In this document: positions 1-9,533 of the stretch, piece after piece
Layout: every line of letters begins with the position of its first letter
Numbering within the stretch: position 1 is the first letter of the stretch
NCBI GenBank assembly: GCA_024291935.2
Contig: CM044321.1
Coordinates: 65,466,985-65,530,984 of the forward strand
Length of the DNA: 64,000 nt
Source of the DNA: Okapia johnstoni
Lineage: Eukaryota > Chordata > Mammalia > Artiodactyla > Giraffidae
Direction of reading: 5' to 3'
Notes under the pieces: generated by a model
Told to the model about the DNA's origin: nothing
Database searches by the model: none
What the model saw: the letters and a program-made list of their open reading frames with translations, nothing else
Position numbers and translations under genes: made by a program

Positions 1-1051
1 GATAAAATATGGTTTGCGGCAGGTGTAGAGCTCTCTCTTCACAGTACAAGGAAACCTAGAGAAAAATCATTTCCACATTAGAATTGAGATGATTCATCAT
101 TTTTCTCTTCCATGAATCTCATAGAAATATTTTTGCCCTGAATATCTTCCCTAAGCAAAGTTGCAAGGTTTGTAACTACTAAGAGTCTTGGAAAAGAAAC
201 ACATTTATTCTGAAAATTAAAAACATATATTCATACATTCACATCCCCTGAAAGAAGAAAATTTGCACATTATCTCTACTTTATTGTCCTTAGCATGGAA
301 GTCTTTTCTTTTTTTTAACCCAGCAAATAAAATTGGGTGGAAAGGCAAAAATGTGAATTTGAAAGGACGTTTGGTTTTAGAACTTCACTCGAATTCTTTA
401 AAAGCACAGATATTGACGTATATTCAATAACAGTGTGTTCTTTGCATTCTTTAATCCAATTACTTTTATTTGCTAATTCCATAATTTAGCAATTATATTT
501 GCATAAAACAGAGGAAGAACAAAGTGATCTCTTTTATTATGGGTGATGCTGAAGGAAACAAATTAATACATTACCACTTAGGTCTGCAGGGGCTCTTTCA
601 GCAAATAAAGATTGCTTCCCATAAAAAAGAAACAAAAGGGAAATTAAGATATCCAATCAGATCCACAAACTAGAGGCACATGTGAATAATGATTATGAAT
701 GGTGCTATTTTTTTGGTTGCTCTTCCAACCATCTTACTGTATCTAATAAATCTGGACACCTCATTTTGTTTTCTTGATACTTCTCCCATGTACAAGCCAA
801 CTTATTTGTTGGGACTGCCTGGTTTTAATTCACCAACATCTACTAATACCCAATTTTTACAACTATATATGTCCTTCGAATTGCAGCAACACTTGGGCCT
901 ATGTATGTGATCTTGAAGGCTTATAAACACATCAAAAGGTATCAAGGCTAAAACAAGAAAAAAGGAATAGCAGAGCTTGCTGCTTCCCAAGACTATTAAC
1001 CCTGAAGATACAATCCTGAACTTCATGTGATTTTGACACCAGGTCAGCACA
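1..1051. other. A+T-rich DNA without a gene
   Basis: I see no gene or nameable repeat outside the 110-bp duplicated segment at 65-174. A 73-codon open frame at 689-910 has no protein-like composition, no splice context and no family resemblance. The tract is simply A+T-rich with short homopolymer runs. Confidence 0.6.
65..174 (+). repeat. 110-bp direct repeat, copy A
   Basis: Positions 65-174 are identical base for base to 2308-2417 (constant offset 2,243). Homology stops abruptly at both edges: one base outside already differs, and the flanks are unrelated. The segment is A+T-rich, has no open frame, and matches no repeat family I know. A perfect 110-bp match between neutral sequences means a very recent duplication or an assembly join. 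Confidence 0.95.
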
Positions 1052-1560
1052 TTCCTAGACAGCATATTAAAAAGCAGAGACATGACTTTGCCAACAAAGG
1101 TCCGTCTAGTCAAAGTTATGGTTTTTCCGGTAGTCATGTATGGATGTGAGAGTTGGATTATAAAGAAAGCTGAGTGACGAAGAATTGATGCTTTTGAACT
1201 GTGGTGTTGGAGAAGACTCTTGAGAGTCCCTTGGACTGCAAGGAGATCCAACCAGTCCATCCTAAAGGAGATCAGTCCTGAGTGTTCATTGGAAGGATGG
1301 GTGCTGAAGCTGAAACTCCAATACTTTGGCCACCTGATGTGAAGTACTGACTCATTTGAAAAGACCCTGATGCTGGGAAAGATTGAAGTTGGGAAGAGAA
1401 GGGGATGACAGAGGATGAGATAGTTGGATGGCATCACCAATCGACATGTGTTTGAGTAGACTCCTGGAGTTGGTGATGGACAGGGAGGCCTGGCGTGCTG
1501 CAGTCCATGGGGTGGCAGAATTGGACATGACCGAGCAACCGAACTGAACTGAACTGAACA
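1052..1560 (+). mobile_element. BovB LINE, 3' end (5'-truncated)
   Basis: This matches the end of BovB (RTE-type non-LTR retrotransposon): the stretch around AAAGCAGAGACATGACTTTG, then the region coding the polymerase C-terminal tail, ending in the typical repeated GAACT tail at about 1540-1560. Full-length BovB is about 3 kb and encodes an endonuclease and reverse transcriptase; only about 0.5 kb is left, with no usable reading frame. The minus-strand open frames here are antisense artefacts of the repeat. Clear target-site duplications were not found. Confidence 0.9.
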
Positions 1561-1661
1561 GCACTTTCAGTGTGTTGTTCAGCCCACATGGGGGCACCTC
1601 ATCTTACTGTACCCACAGTGTGTTAATTGCAATGAGAATGTCAAGTTCATTTAAGTGATAT
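1561..1661. other. Short spacer between BovB and MIR
   Basis: Unremarkable A+T-rich spacer. No gene or repeat recognised. Confidence 0.5.
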
Positions 1662-1855
1662 CGAATCACAGAAAGTACATGGGCTTTGGACAGAATTAGA
1701 ATTGAATCTAGGGTCTATCACTCACCAGATGTACCGGCTTAAGTCTCAATTACCTCAACTATGAATGGTGATAGTACGTACAATTCACTGAGTGTACTGA
1801 CGATTATGTTGTTAAGTATGTCAAGCATCTAGTATAGCATGAAAATTCTTCCACT
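1662..1855 (+). mobile_element. MIR SINE remnant
   Basis: The order of segments fits the MIR consensus: a 'gggctttgga' start near 1680, a 'tctatcactcaccag' segment near 1715, a 'tcaattacctcaac' segment near 1745, and a decayed GTTGTTAAG end near 1808. It is heavily diverged, as expected for a SINE shared by all mammals. Confidence 0.6.
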
Positions 1856-2307
1856 TTTTCCCTCTCTGATAATTTTGTTCTTGACTACATCCAGAAAAAA
1901 AAAGTTCTCTTCACCCAACTTTCATAAAGACATATCAAAGCTTAGAAAAGCCCAGAGAAAAGCAGTTAGAAAAAAAAGAGGTAGTTCCTAATGGTGTCAA
2001 ACTGACATTAAAGATTGAGTCTGGTATAGCAGATGACATGAATTAAATAGAACACTATCGGAAAAGCAGAATTTTAAAGCATTTCTTTAAACTTAAGAAG
2101 GTAATACAATGATAAACAAGATGCACAGAATTTACACAAAATTAAACAAGAATTTAGAGAACAGACCAAACAAAGGCATATAAAGAGATTAGGGGGAATG
2201 CCAAAATAAATTGATGGATATTGAATCCATGATGGGATAAAGTAATTATTAAAGTGTAAGTTTTAAAAAGGTAAAACTGTGACTCTCATACAGATGTAAA
2301 ATAAAAG
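1856..2307. other. A+T-rich unlabelled DNA
   Basis: Purine-rich and A-rich unique sequence, with no open frame of note and no repeat I can name. Confidence 0.5.
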
Positions 2308-2417
2308 AATCATTTCCACATTAGAATTGAGATGATTCATCATTTTTCTCTTCCATGAATCTCATAGAAATATTTTTGCCCTGAATATCTTCCCTAAGCA
2401 AAGTTGCAAGGTTTGTA
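2308..2417 (+). repeat. 110-bp direct repeat, copy B
   Basis: Second copy of 65-174, identical over all 110 bases. Its right edge passes into TATATTTAACTATATTTAAC, a short internal tandem not present next to copy A. Confidence 0.95.
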
Positions 2418-3599
2418 TATATTTAACTATATTTAACTTATTAAAGAGGGAAACAACATAATGTAAAGCCAGTCCATGGAGCCCTGGAGAACCTGAAACT
2501 GTTAGGACAAGGTTAGTGCTGGGTTAGATAGAAACCTGATTAATGACTTGGAGAGCGATCAGCCATAATTTGAGGGATATCTGGCCCACTGGACAGAGAT
2601 TATTTGCATTTCTATTGGACAAAAGTCTACCAGTTCATCCTGTCCCTGCGAGTTGCAAAGTAACTTACCTAATAGAGAGCCAAGACCAGAAAGAACATCC
2701 GGTGACTTCTTCGTCAATATCTAAGCTTCAGGTAAGTTTTTTAGACAGTATAAAGTAACATCATGTGGGATACTTCTCATCTCTTAAAGTAGACACGGGG
2801 AACGATCACTGCCTAGTTTCACAAAACCCCTCTTGGGCCATTTTTACTCAATAGCATAGTCACTACTCTTGGCCAAAATGGTTGCTTCTATGATTGTAGG
2901 AGTGAGCTCATGTCATGGTCTCCAAGCTGAATAAAGACATCCAGTAAGGGATACTTGGATGAGCTGCCTTTTTTGTCTGGAAAAGTCTTGTATCTGCCAT
3001 TTTAATAACATTAACTTGACAGGAGTGGGGTGCCATTTGGAACTTAAAAGTTGATTCCTTAAAATTCATCAAACTGTAATTTATCTGGAAGCAAGTATTA
3101 AAGACAAGGATATTGAATTAAGATAATTTGGGCTTTTTTATTGTATTTTAACACAAATTGGAAAAAAATAGGAGGAAATAAAGAAGGAAGAAAAACTGAA
3201 GATGGGCTTGAAGATTTTGTAAAGCTACCAGAGGCAAAAGAACAAAATTTTTTTCACACTCTGCAGGTCTAATAGTACAAGAAGCTGAGACTCATGACTG
3301 CTCTGGTGATAATAAATTTTATTTATGTTTAAAATAAAAAATAAGCAAGCCTGTAATTTGAGTTGTGCAGGGATGGATAAAGAATGTTATGCTCACTAAG
3401 TCATTCAAGGAAAGGAAGACTGACAGGTAATAAAACTATATCTTAATCTGTCAGGGATTTTAAAATCATTTCTCTATTACATAAAACAGGCTAATTTAAA
3501 GTGCTTTTCTGGGATCACACAGAATTCCTGGAAAAATTAATTTGCAGTAGAGAGAAATATGCTTTTCCCCCTAATAAATAACTAATTGGCGCTTGTCTT
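2418..3599. other. Unlabelled DNA with octamer and donor-like motifs
   Basis: No gene recognised. A 71-codon open frame (2543-2758) contains a perfect vertebrate splice-donor consensus, CAG|GTAAGT, at 2729-2737. It also contains an octamer ATTTGCAT at 2602-2609 with an inverted CCAAT box (ATTGG) at 2614-2618. The motifs are real in the sequence; that they form an exon or promoter is speculation, because I see no matching acceptor/exon chain and no coding signature. Confidence 0.35.
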
Positions 3600-4304
3600 T
3601 TTCATAGAAAGAAGTTATTGAGATGGCTACAAATGGAAGCCTGTCCAGTGATTAAACCCTCTCCATCTTTGTCACTCTGTGCCAGCCAGTGGCCGGTGTG
3701 GCTGACAGAATTCGGGAGGAGAGAGACGAGCATATGGCAGAATGAGTTTTGAGCCCCAGAGAAATCTCCCTCGGTTCCCACTCCATCTGTGCTTGTGAGG
3801 TACCTCTCCCCACAGCGCAGAGCTGCTGAGCTCAAGCCGGGAGGAATGCATGACGGGAAATTGCAGAAACAGCTTTGTGTCGTGCTAAGCATTAGCAAAA
3901 CACTTCCGTTCCACAGCACACATCTAAAACCAAGAGTACTGAGGAGCCCAAGTTTATCTGAGGGCACCTGGAGAGATTCTTCAAGTTCAGTGCACAAAGA
4001 AAACTTCCTGGGTGAAGGCAATGTGAAACGAGTGCTGGAATATGTCAGTGTTTGGCTTTAGGGTCTGGGGAAGGATGTGTTGTGTAAATCACTGGCCTCC
4101 TGGGAAACATCAGAAATACATTTGGACAGCCAGGGAGTCCTGAGAGGGCTCAAGGCAGGCAAATCGTTCAGTTGGAATATTTCTCATGTGCACCTTCAAC
4201 CCAAAACAATTTTGCTGACAGAGGCTGAATGAAAGAAAAATGGAGCCAGAGATTTGTGTTTTATTGTGCTAAGTGTGCTGTTAGGGCACTTTTTATTAGT
4301 CAGT
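3600..4304. other. CpG-retaining unique block
   Basis: This stretch is richer in G+C than its surroundings and keeps a cluster of CpG dinucleotides (for example near 3691, 3712, 3728, 3772, 3816, 3837, 3853 and 3880) in a region where most CpG is lost. The open frames here (139 codons on minus at 3602-4021, 90 codons on plus at 3789-4061) overlap antisense and look like chance. It could be a regulatory element or a non-coding exon; nothing in the sequence decides it. Confidence 0.35.
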
Positions 4305-5490
4305 TGTTTTGGTTGTTCAGTGGCTAAGTCTATTCCCACTCTGCAACTTCATGGACTGCAGTATGCCATTCTCTTTGTCCTTCACCATCTCCCGGAGTTT
4401 GCTCAAATTCATGTCCATGAGTCAGTGATGCTATCTAGCTATCTCATCCTCTGCCTTCTCTTTCTCCTCCTGCCCTTGATCTTTCCCAGCATCAAGGTCC
4501 TTTCCAATGATGTCTCTGCTTTTTAATATGCTGCTTAGGTTTGCCATAGCTTTCCTTCCAAGGAGCAAGCATCTTTTAATTTCATGGCTGCAGTCACCAC
4601 CTGCAGTGATTTTGGAGCCCAAGAAAATAAAATCTGCAACTGCTTCCACTTTTTCCCCTTCTATTTGCCATTCGGTGATGGGACTGGATGCCATGATCTT
4701 AATTTTTTCAATGCCAAGTTTAAAGCCAGCTTTTTCACTCTTCTCTTTTACCCTCATCAAAAGGCTCTTTCATTCTTCTTCACTGCCATTAGAGTGGTGT
4801 CATCTGCATATCTGAGGTTATTGATATTTCTCCTGGCAATCTTTATTCCAGCTTGTGATTGATCCAGCCCTGCATTTTGCATGATGTACTCTGCATGTAA
4901 GTTAAATAAGCCAGGTAACAATATACAGCCTTGATGTACTCCTTTCCTAACTTTGAACCAGTCAGTTGTTCTATGTCTGGTTCTAACTGTTGCTTCTTGG
5001 CCCACATACAGTTTTCCCAGAAGACAGGTAAGGTGGTCTGGTACTCCCTTCTCTAAGAATTTTCTACTGTCTGTTGTGACTCACACAATCAAAGGTTTTA
5101 GTGTAGTCAATGAAGCCGAAGTAGATGTTTTTCTGGAACTCCCTTGCTTTCTCCATGATCCAATGAATGTTGGCAATTTGATCTCTTGTTCTTCTGCCTT
5201 TTCTAAACCCAGTTTGTACATCCGGAAGTTCTCAGTTCATGTACTGTTGAAGTCTAGGCTTGAGAGATTTTAAGCATAACCTTACTAGCATGTGAAATGA
5301 GCATAGTTGTATGGTAGTTTGAACATCCTTTGGCACTGCCCTTCTTTGGGATTGGAGTGCAAACAGACCTTTCTGGTTCTGTGGCCACTGCTGAGTTTTC
5401 CAAACTTGCTGGCATACTGCATGCAGCACTTTAACAGCATCATCTTTCAGGATTTGAAACAGCTCAGTTGGAATTCTGTTTTTAGTCAGT
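4305..5490 (-). mobile_element. BovB LINE, polymerase part and 3' end, internally deleted
   Basis: Read on the minus strand this is BovB from the reverse-transcriptase core to the 3' tail. The minus-strand frame at 4757-5005 carries the RT signature QGCILLPGLFNL and then NLRYADDTTLM, with the catalytic YADD box at 4799-4810. The frame at 4431-4760 continues with a typical FLGSKIT segment. After 'KSRDI' (plus-strand about 4508) the sequence jumps straight to the 'LMLGKIEG'-type region; relative to the copy at 62709-63588 about 270 bp are missing. Frameshifts and stops separate the frames, so it is a dead copy. Confidence 0.92.
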
Positions 5491-7383
5491 AGTCATTGTT
5501 TTTCCAAAATGTAGGGAAACACAGGAAAACATTCTGTCCTTGTGTTTTGTTATCTCCGTATCTCTCATCTTTCCTCAAGCCATGTTGAGGGCCCTGACTC
5601 TCTCCCATTTTGGCTGCTGAACCTTAGGCCACTACCCTGCTCTTGGGTCCCAGCATGAAAAGGGCATGGAAAGAGGGCAGAGAACAGCGGGACAAGAGGC
5701 AGGGCCTGGGGACAAGCCAGCCACATGGCAGCATTGTCTCTCCTTCCCTCTCAGACACACACACATACCACACCACACCACAAACTTCAGACACTGGAAA
5801 GCACTCTTCAGTCACTGACTTAGGACTGTGTACTATTGGCTCCATCAGAATCGACCCTCAAAGCTGAGAGGTATGGTTCAAGTCCAAACTGCCAAATAAC
5901 TCTTGCTTGCTTTCCAAGCTAGAAGTCCTGAGTTTAGTTCGAGTTTAGTTAATACTCATGTAAGTCATTCCTTTCACTGTTGCCTCATTATTAACCAGGG
6001 GATTTTTGCAGAAACTAATGCCTGTGGCCAGTAATTTTTCTTTTGGCTAGCCAAAAATTAAGTCTGTTGTTTCACTGACACTCTTCAGGTTATTATATTC
6101 AATAGTTACACCTGACACACCTGTAAAGTCTTTTAATTTTCATGAAATGTTGTCTTCAATCCACTCTTCTGTAGAAGGAACGACTCATTCCCCAGCACCA
6201 AGAGTTTCATTTTCACTTTTCGTGTCAGAACCAATCACTTTTGTCTTTTTGTTAGCTTAATATTCTCTGAGTCAGAACTATATTCTAAAGAACTATCATT
6301 TTCTAAGACACTAATATATATGATGCTTAGACAACCAGAGAAAGTATCTACATAAAGTTCACAAAAAAAGTCTTCTTCACTGAAAATTCTGCAATGCTTG
6401 AAAATTTTTTGAAAATTTTGTGTTTATAATATATACAAGATTGGAACAAGAATATAATAGAGCAAAATGTGAGTGATAAATGATAATGACAGTGTAAACG
6501 TAAACAATAATGACAATTATTAGCTATATAATGAATTTTGACCAATTTTAGCTCTAACAGCTTCACACAGTGATATTACTTGTATCACTCTCTAAAACGG
6601 TATTGATACATACCATTGGTCAATAATGCTTGAGTAACAAAAGATGTATTAATACACCTCTGGTCAATAATGTGTTACATTAGAGAAACTTTGGGGAGTT
6701 TTAGTGAACGCATGCTACACAGGATACGACTGAGAAAGTACTCAGCCACATTGCATTTGAAATCACAAAACTTTTTTATTTTCCTTTTTTTGTCTTCTGG
6801 AAAATGCTAGCCTCAGAACCAACTTAGTATCACTCCCTCCATGTGTATCAGTCAAGCAAGTCAAAGGTTATTGTGTATTTTGATGGAGGCAATTAGACTC
6901 CTCCTCTCAATGGGACAAGTAGCAAATAACCTACAGCCATCATGAATCTGCCATGTTTACCAATGCCTGCCGATCTTCAGTGCTGATGACCACAGAAGTG
7001 CCAAGTGCTACCCAACAGGCGTAAGAGTGTAAAATAATGACTTATACCATGAGGGAAATCACCCCTGAGGACTAAGAGAACCTGCTATGGTGCACCTGGC
7101 TATATTTGCCTTAATATTTTAAATACATGATGTCAGAAATCCTCTTTGCTGCAATTTACAGTTTTACTGTAAAATAAAGAAAATTCACATTTTGAAGAAA
7201 ATGTTTTTCTAATTTTTGAGCAGGCAAAATTAGAAAAAAAAACTAGTAAACACACATCTTTTTTTTTTTTTTCCTGAAACAGGTCTTTTGGCTGTAAGTT
7301 GCCTTAGAGACATAGTGGATTACCAGAGTTTGGATCTCTAGATCACCTTTAAACACTCAAATGCCACCTGCAAATTGTCAAAG
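5491..7383. other. Unlabelled A+T-rich DNA with a short CA-type repeat
   Basis: No gene. Positions 5755-5792 hold a CA/CACAC-type simple repeat. At 6600-6690 two degenerate ~48-bp units share GGTCAATAATG (6619 and 6663 regions). A poly-T run lies at about 7259-7272. The rest is unique to my eye. Confidence 0.5.
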
Positions 7384-7580
7384 ACACCCCCAGGTGGCTC
7401 AGATGGTAAAGAATCCAGCTGCAATGCAGCAGACCTGGTTCAGTCCCTGGGAAGATCCCCTGGAGAAGGGAATGGTACCCACTCCAGTATTCTTGCCTGG
7501 GGAATTCCATGGACAGAGGACCCTGACTGGCTACAGCCCATGGGGTTTCAGAGTTGGACACAACAGAGCAACTAACACAT
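7384..7580 (+). mobile_element. Bov-tA SINE
   Basis: tRNA-Glu-derived head (CCCCAGGTGGCTCAG) followed by the Bov-A body (CTGGAGAAGGGAATGG, then GTATTCTTGCCTGG) and the usual end at GCAACTAACACAT. The open frames on both strands are repeat artefacts. Copied by LINE (BovB) machinery in ruminants. Confidence 0.9.
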
Positions 7581-7639
7581 ATGTATGTATAGGATAAAAC
7601 ATACTCTTAATATATACAGAACTCAATATTTGTATTATC

Positions 7640-7706
7640 AGAGGAGCCTGCTGGGCTATAGTCCATGGGGTTGCAAAGAGTCAGACATAACTGAGTGACT
7701 AAACAC
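7640..7706 (+). mobile_element. Bov-A 3' fragment
   Basis: Only the last ~67 bp of a Bov-A unit remain (GAGGAGCCTGCTGGGC to GTGACTAAACAC). It lies 60 bp after the Bov-tA above and in the same orientation, so it may be a remnant of a tandem copy. Confidence 0.75.
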
Positions 7707-8690
7707 CCTTTACCAAATTAAGAATCCCTGGCATTTTAACAAGGCATCACTTTCTTTTTCACATGCAAAAAAAAAAGAGTATTTCTCTACAACGCATCAA
7801 TCTCTCAGTTAAGCGTGGCTATTATGCTTATTTTAATCCTCTTTATAAAAAATCAGTCTTTAATGTCCTGGGACATTTTAATGCTGTGTGTTGAGATAAA
7901 TGTGCAAAATACATACCCATTATTACCTGTTTACTTGGGTTATTGTTCTGGCTAAGGTGTAATTTTCCACCAGGCAATTGTTTAAGAAATTTGGCAGCAC
8001 ACAGAGAACATTTCCATATTTAAAAAGCTTCCAAAATTTAGAATGACACCCAGTGATATTAAGCAAGTGTAGATAATGCTCTCCAACTTCATCAAATATT
8101 CATGGTTAATTACAGTCACAATATTTATGTTGCTGTGAAAATTAAGGTTGTGAGCTTCTTGTACACAGGTTAAAAATACAAGCTTACAGACTGTGCTATT
8201 GCTTACCCCTTTCATTACTGGAATTTCTCATTGTCATTAAATAGAATGGCAAGCATAGTGTTCTCTGACTCCATAATTCTCATTGAAGATCTGATATCTC
8301 CCTTGATAAGGAAGAGCTGAAGAACCATTAGAGCATCTCCCACAAGAGAATAAGGATGTAATCAGAGGTCTACTAACTACATTTTCTAGAACTGAAATCA
8401 GGATACATGGACTGACAAGTCTGAGAATACTTTGAGCGGCCACAAAATACGTGATTTGAAATTCAGAGTCCTAGAAAGTGGGACATATCGCTATCACATC
8501 TGAAGGCAATCAGAGCACATGGTCCAGAAGAAGGAAGAGCTCGAATTATTTAGTCTTATCTGTGTTTTTTAACTTAACTATTGTTGGAATAAAAAGGCGA
8601 TTATAAATTTAAAAAACAAGTACAGAAAAAAAAATCTCTCCAGAATGAGTATCTAGTTTAATGCCTGTCTCAAGACTATCAGTCAGAAGG
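7707..8690. other. Unlabelled A+T-rich DNA
   Basis: No gene and no named repeat. Short open frames at 7982-8215 and 8237-8443 (minus) have no protein signature. Confidence 0.5.
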
Positions 8691-9215
8691 AGAAAATGTG
8701 CCCAGCTGAATTATTATTCTTCCCAGCATCCCTTGCAACTACATGATACAGTTACTGTCAATCAGACTTTTGTGAGACTATGAGACTCCTGAGAAACGGC
8801 CTGTTAAGAGCACACATCCCACAGCCACATTCCTTTTACTTCCCCACCCCCCAAGCATGAGGACAAAGTCCACGTGCTAAGGATGACTAGAGAAGCCTGG
8901 GTCTCTGATGGCATGGCCAAAACTGCCTATTTCTGAGTTTTCCATGTGACAGAAAAATTAGCAGCTATTTTGTGTACACCACTTTTGTCATGCTTTCTGC
9001 TATGGCAGCCTACATACAGTGCTGACCAATAGCGATGATGATGTGTGTGTGTAAAGTTGAGAAAGGATGTCAAAAAGAAATGGACAAGTGAAGTACATTG
9101 AGCCTGCTGATGAGGAGACTAAGTGGTGACCAACTTTTCCTAACAGAAACATTATTCCATAGGAGAAGAGAGACCACATGCCATGGCTCCAGAAGGCAGG
9201 ACTGGGAATAAAAAG
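8691..9215. mobile_element. Probable ancient mammalian repeat, family unresolved
   Basis: The order of segments 'cccagcatcccttgcaact' (about 8723), 'gtccacgtgctaaggatg' (about 8868), 'agcctgggtctctgatg' (about 8894) and 'tatggcagcc' (about 9001) resembles a common old mammalian dispersed repeat. I cannot fix the family from memory, so this is a homology impression only. Confidence 0.35.
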
Positions 9216-9269
9216 ATCATTTCAATAAAACTTTAAGAGCTAAGATATAGGTAAATAGAGTAAAAGAGG

Positions 9270-9533
9270 CTGCTGCTGCTGCTCCTAAGTCGCTTCAGTC
9301 GTGTCCAACTCTGTGCGACCCCATAGACGGCAGCCCACCAGGCTCCTCTGTCCCTGGGATTCTCCAGGCAAGAATACTGGAGTGGGTTGCCATGTCCTTC
9401 TCCAATGCATGCATGCATGCTAAGTTGCTTCAGTCAGGTCTGACTCTGTGCGACCCTATGGACAGCAGCCCACCAGGCTCCTCTATCCACGGGATTCTCT
9501 AGGCAAGAGTACTGAGTGGGTTGCCATTTTCTT
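9270..9533 (-). mobile_element. Bov-A2 SINE (dimer)
   Basis: Two Bov-A units in tandem on the minus strand, read on plus as CTG-repeat end, GTCGCTTCAGTCGTGTCC, unit 1, a linker with four ATGC repeats (9405-9420), and a second 'gttgcttcagtc' unit. The CTG run at 9270-9284 is the usual short trinucleotide tail of Bov-A2. The linker is expanded compared with the Bov-A2 copies at 11804 and 35865. Confidence 0.9.

Noticed and set aside
4431..5005. Reverse-transcriptase-like frames as a working or domesticated gene
   Set aside because: The YADD region is real BovB, but the frames are short, broken by frameshifts and followed by a ~270-bp internal loss. There is no sign of a kept full domain.
7980..8085. 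U6-like small RNA ('ttggcagcacacagagaac')
   Set aside because: Only a few bases resemble U6. No promoter, no conserved middle, and no T terminator at the correct distance.
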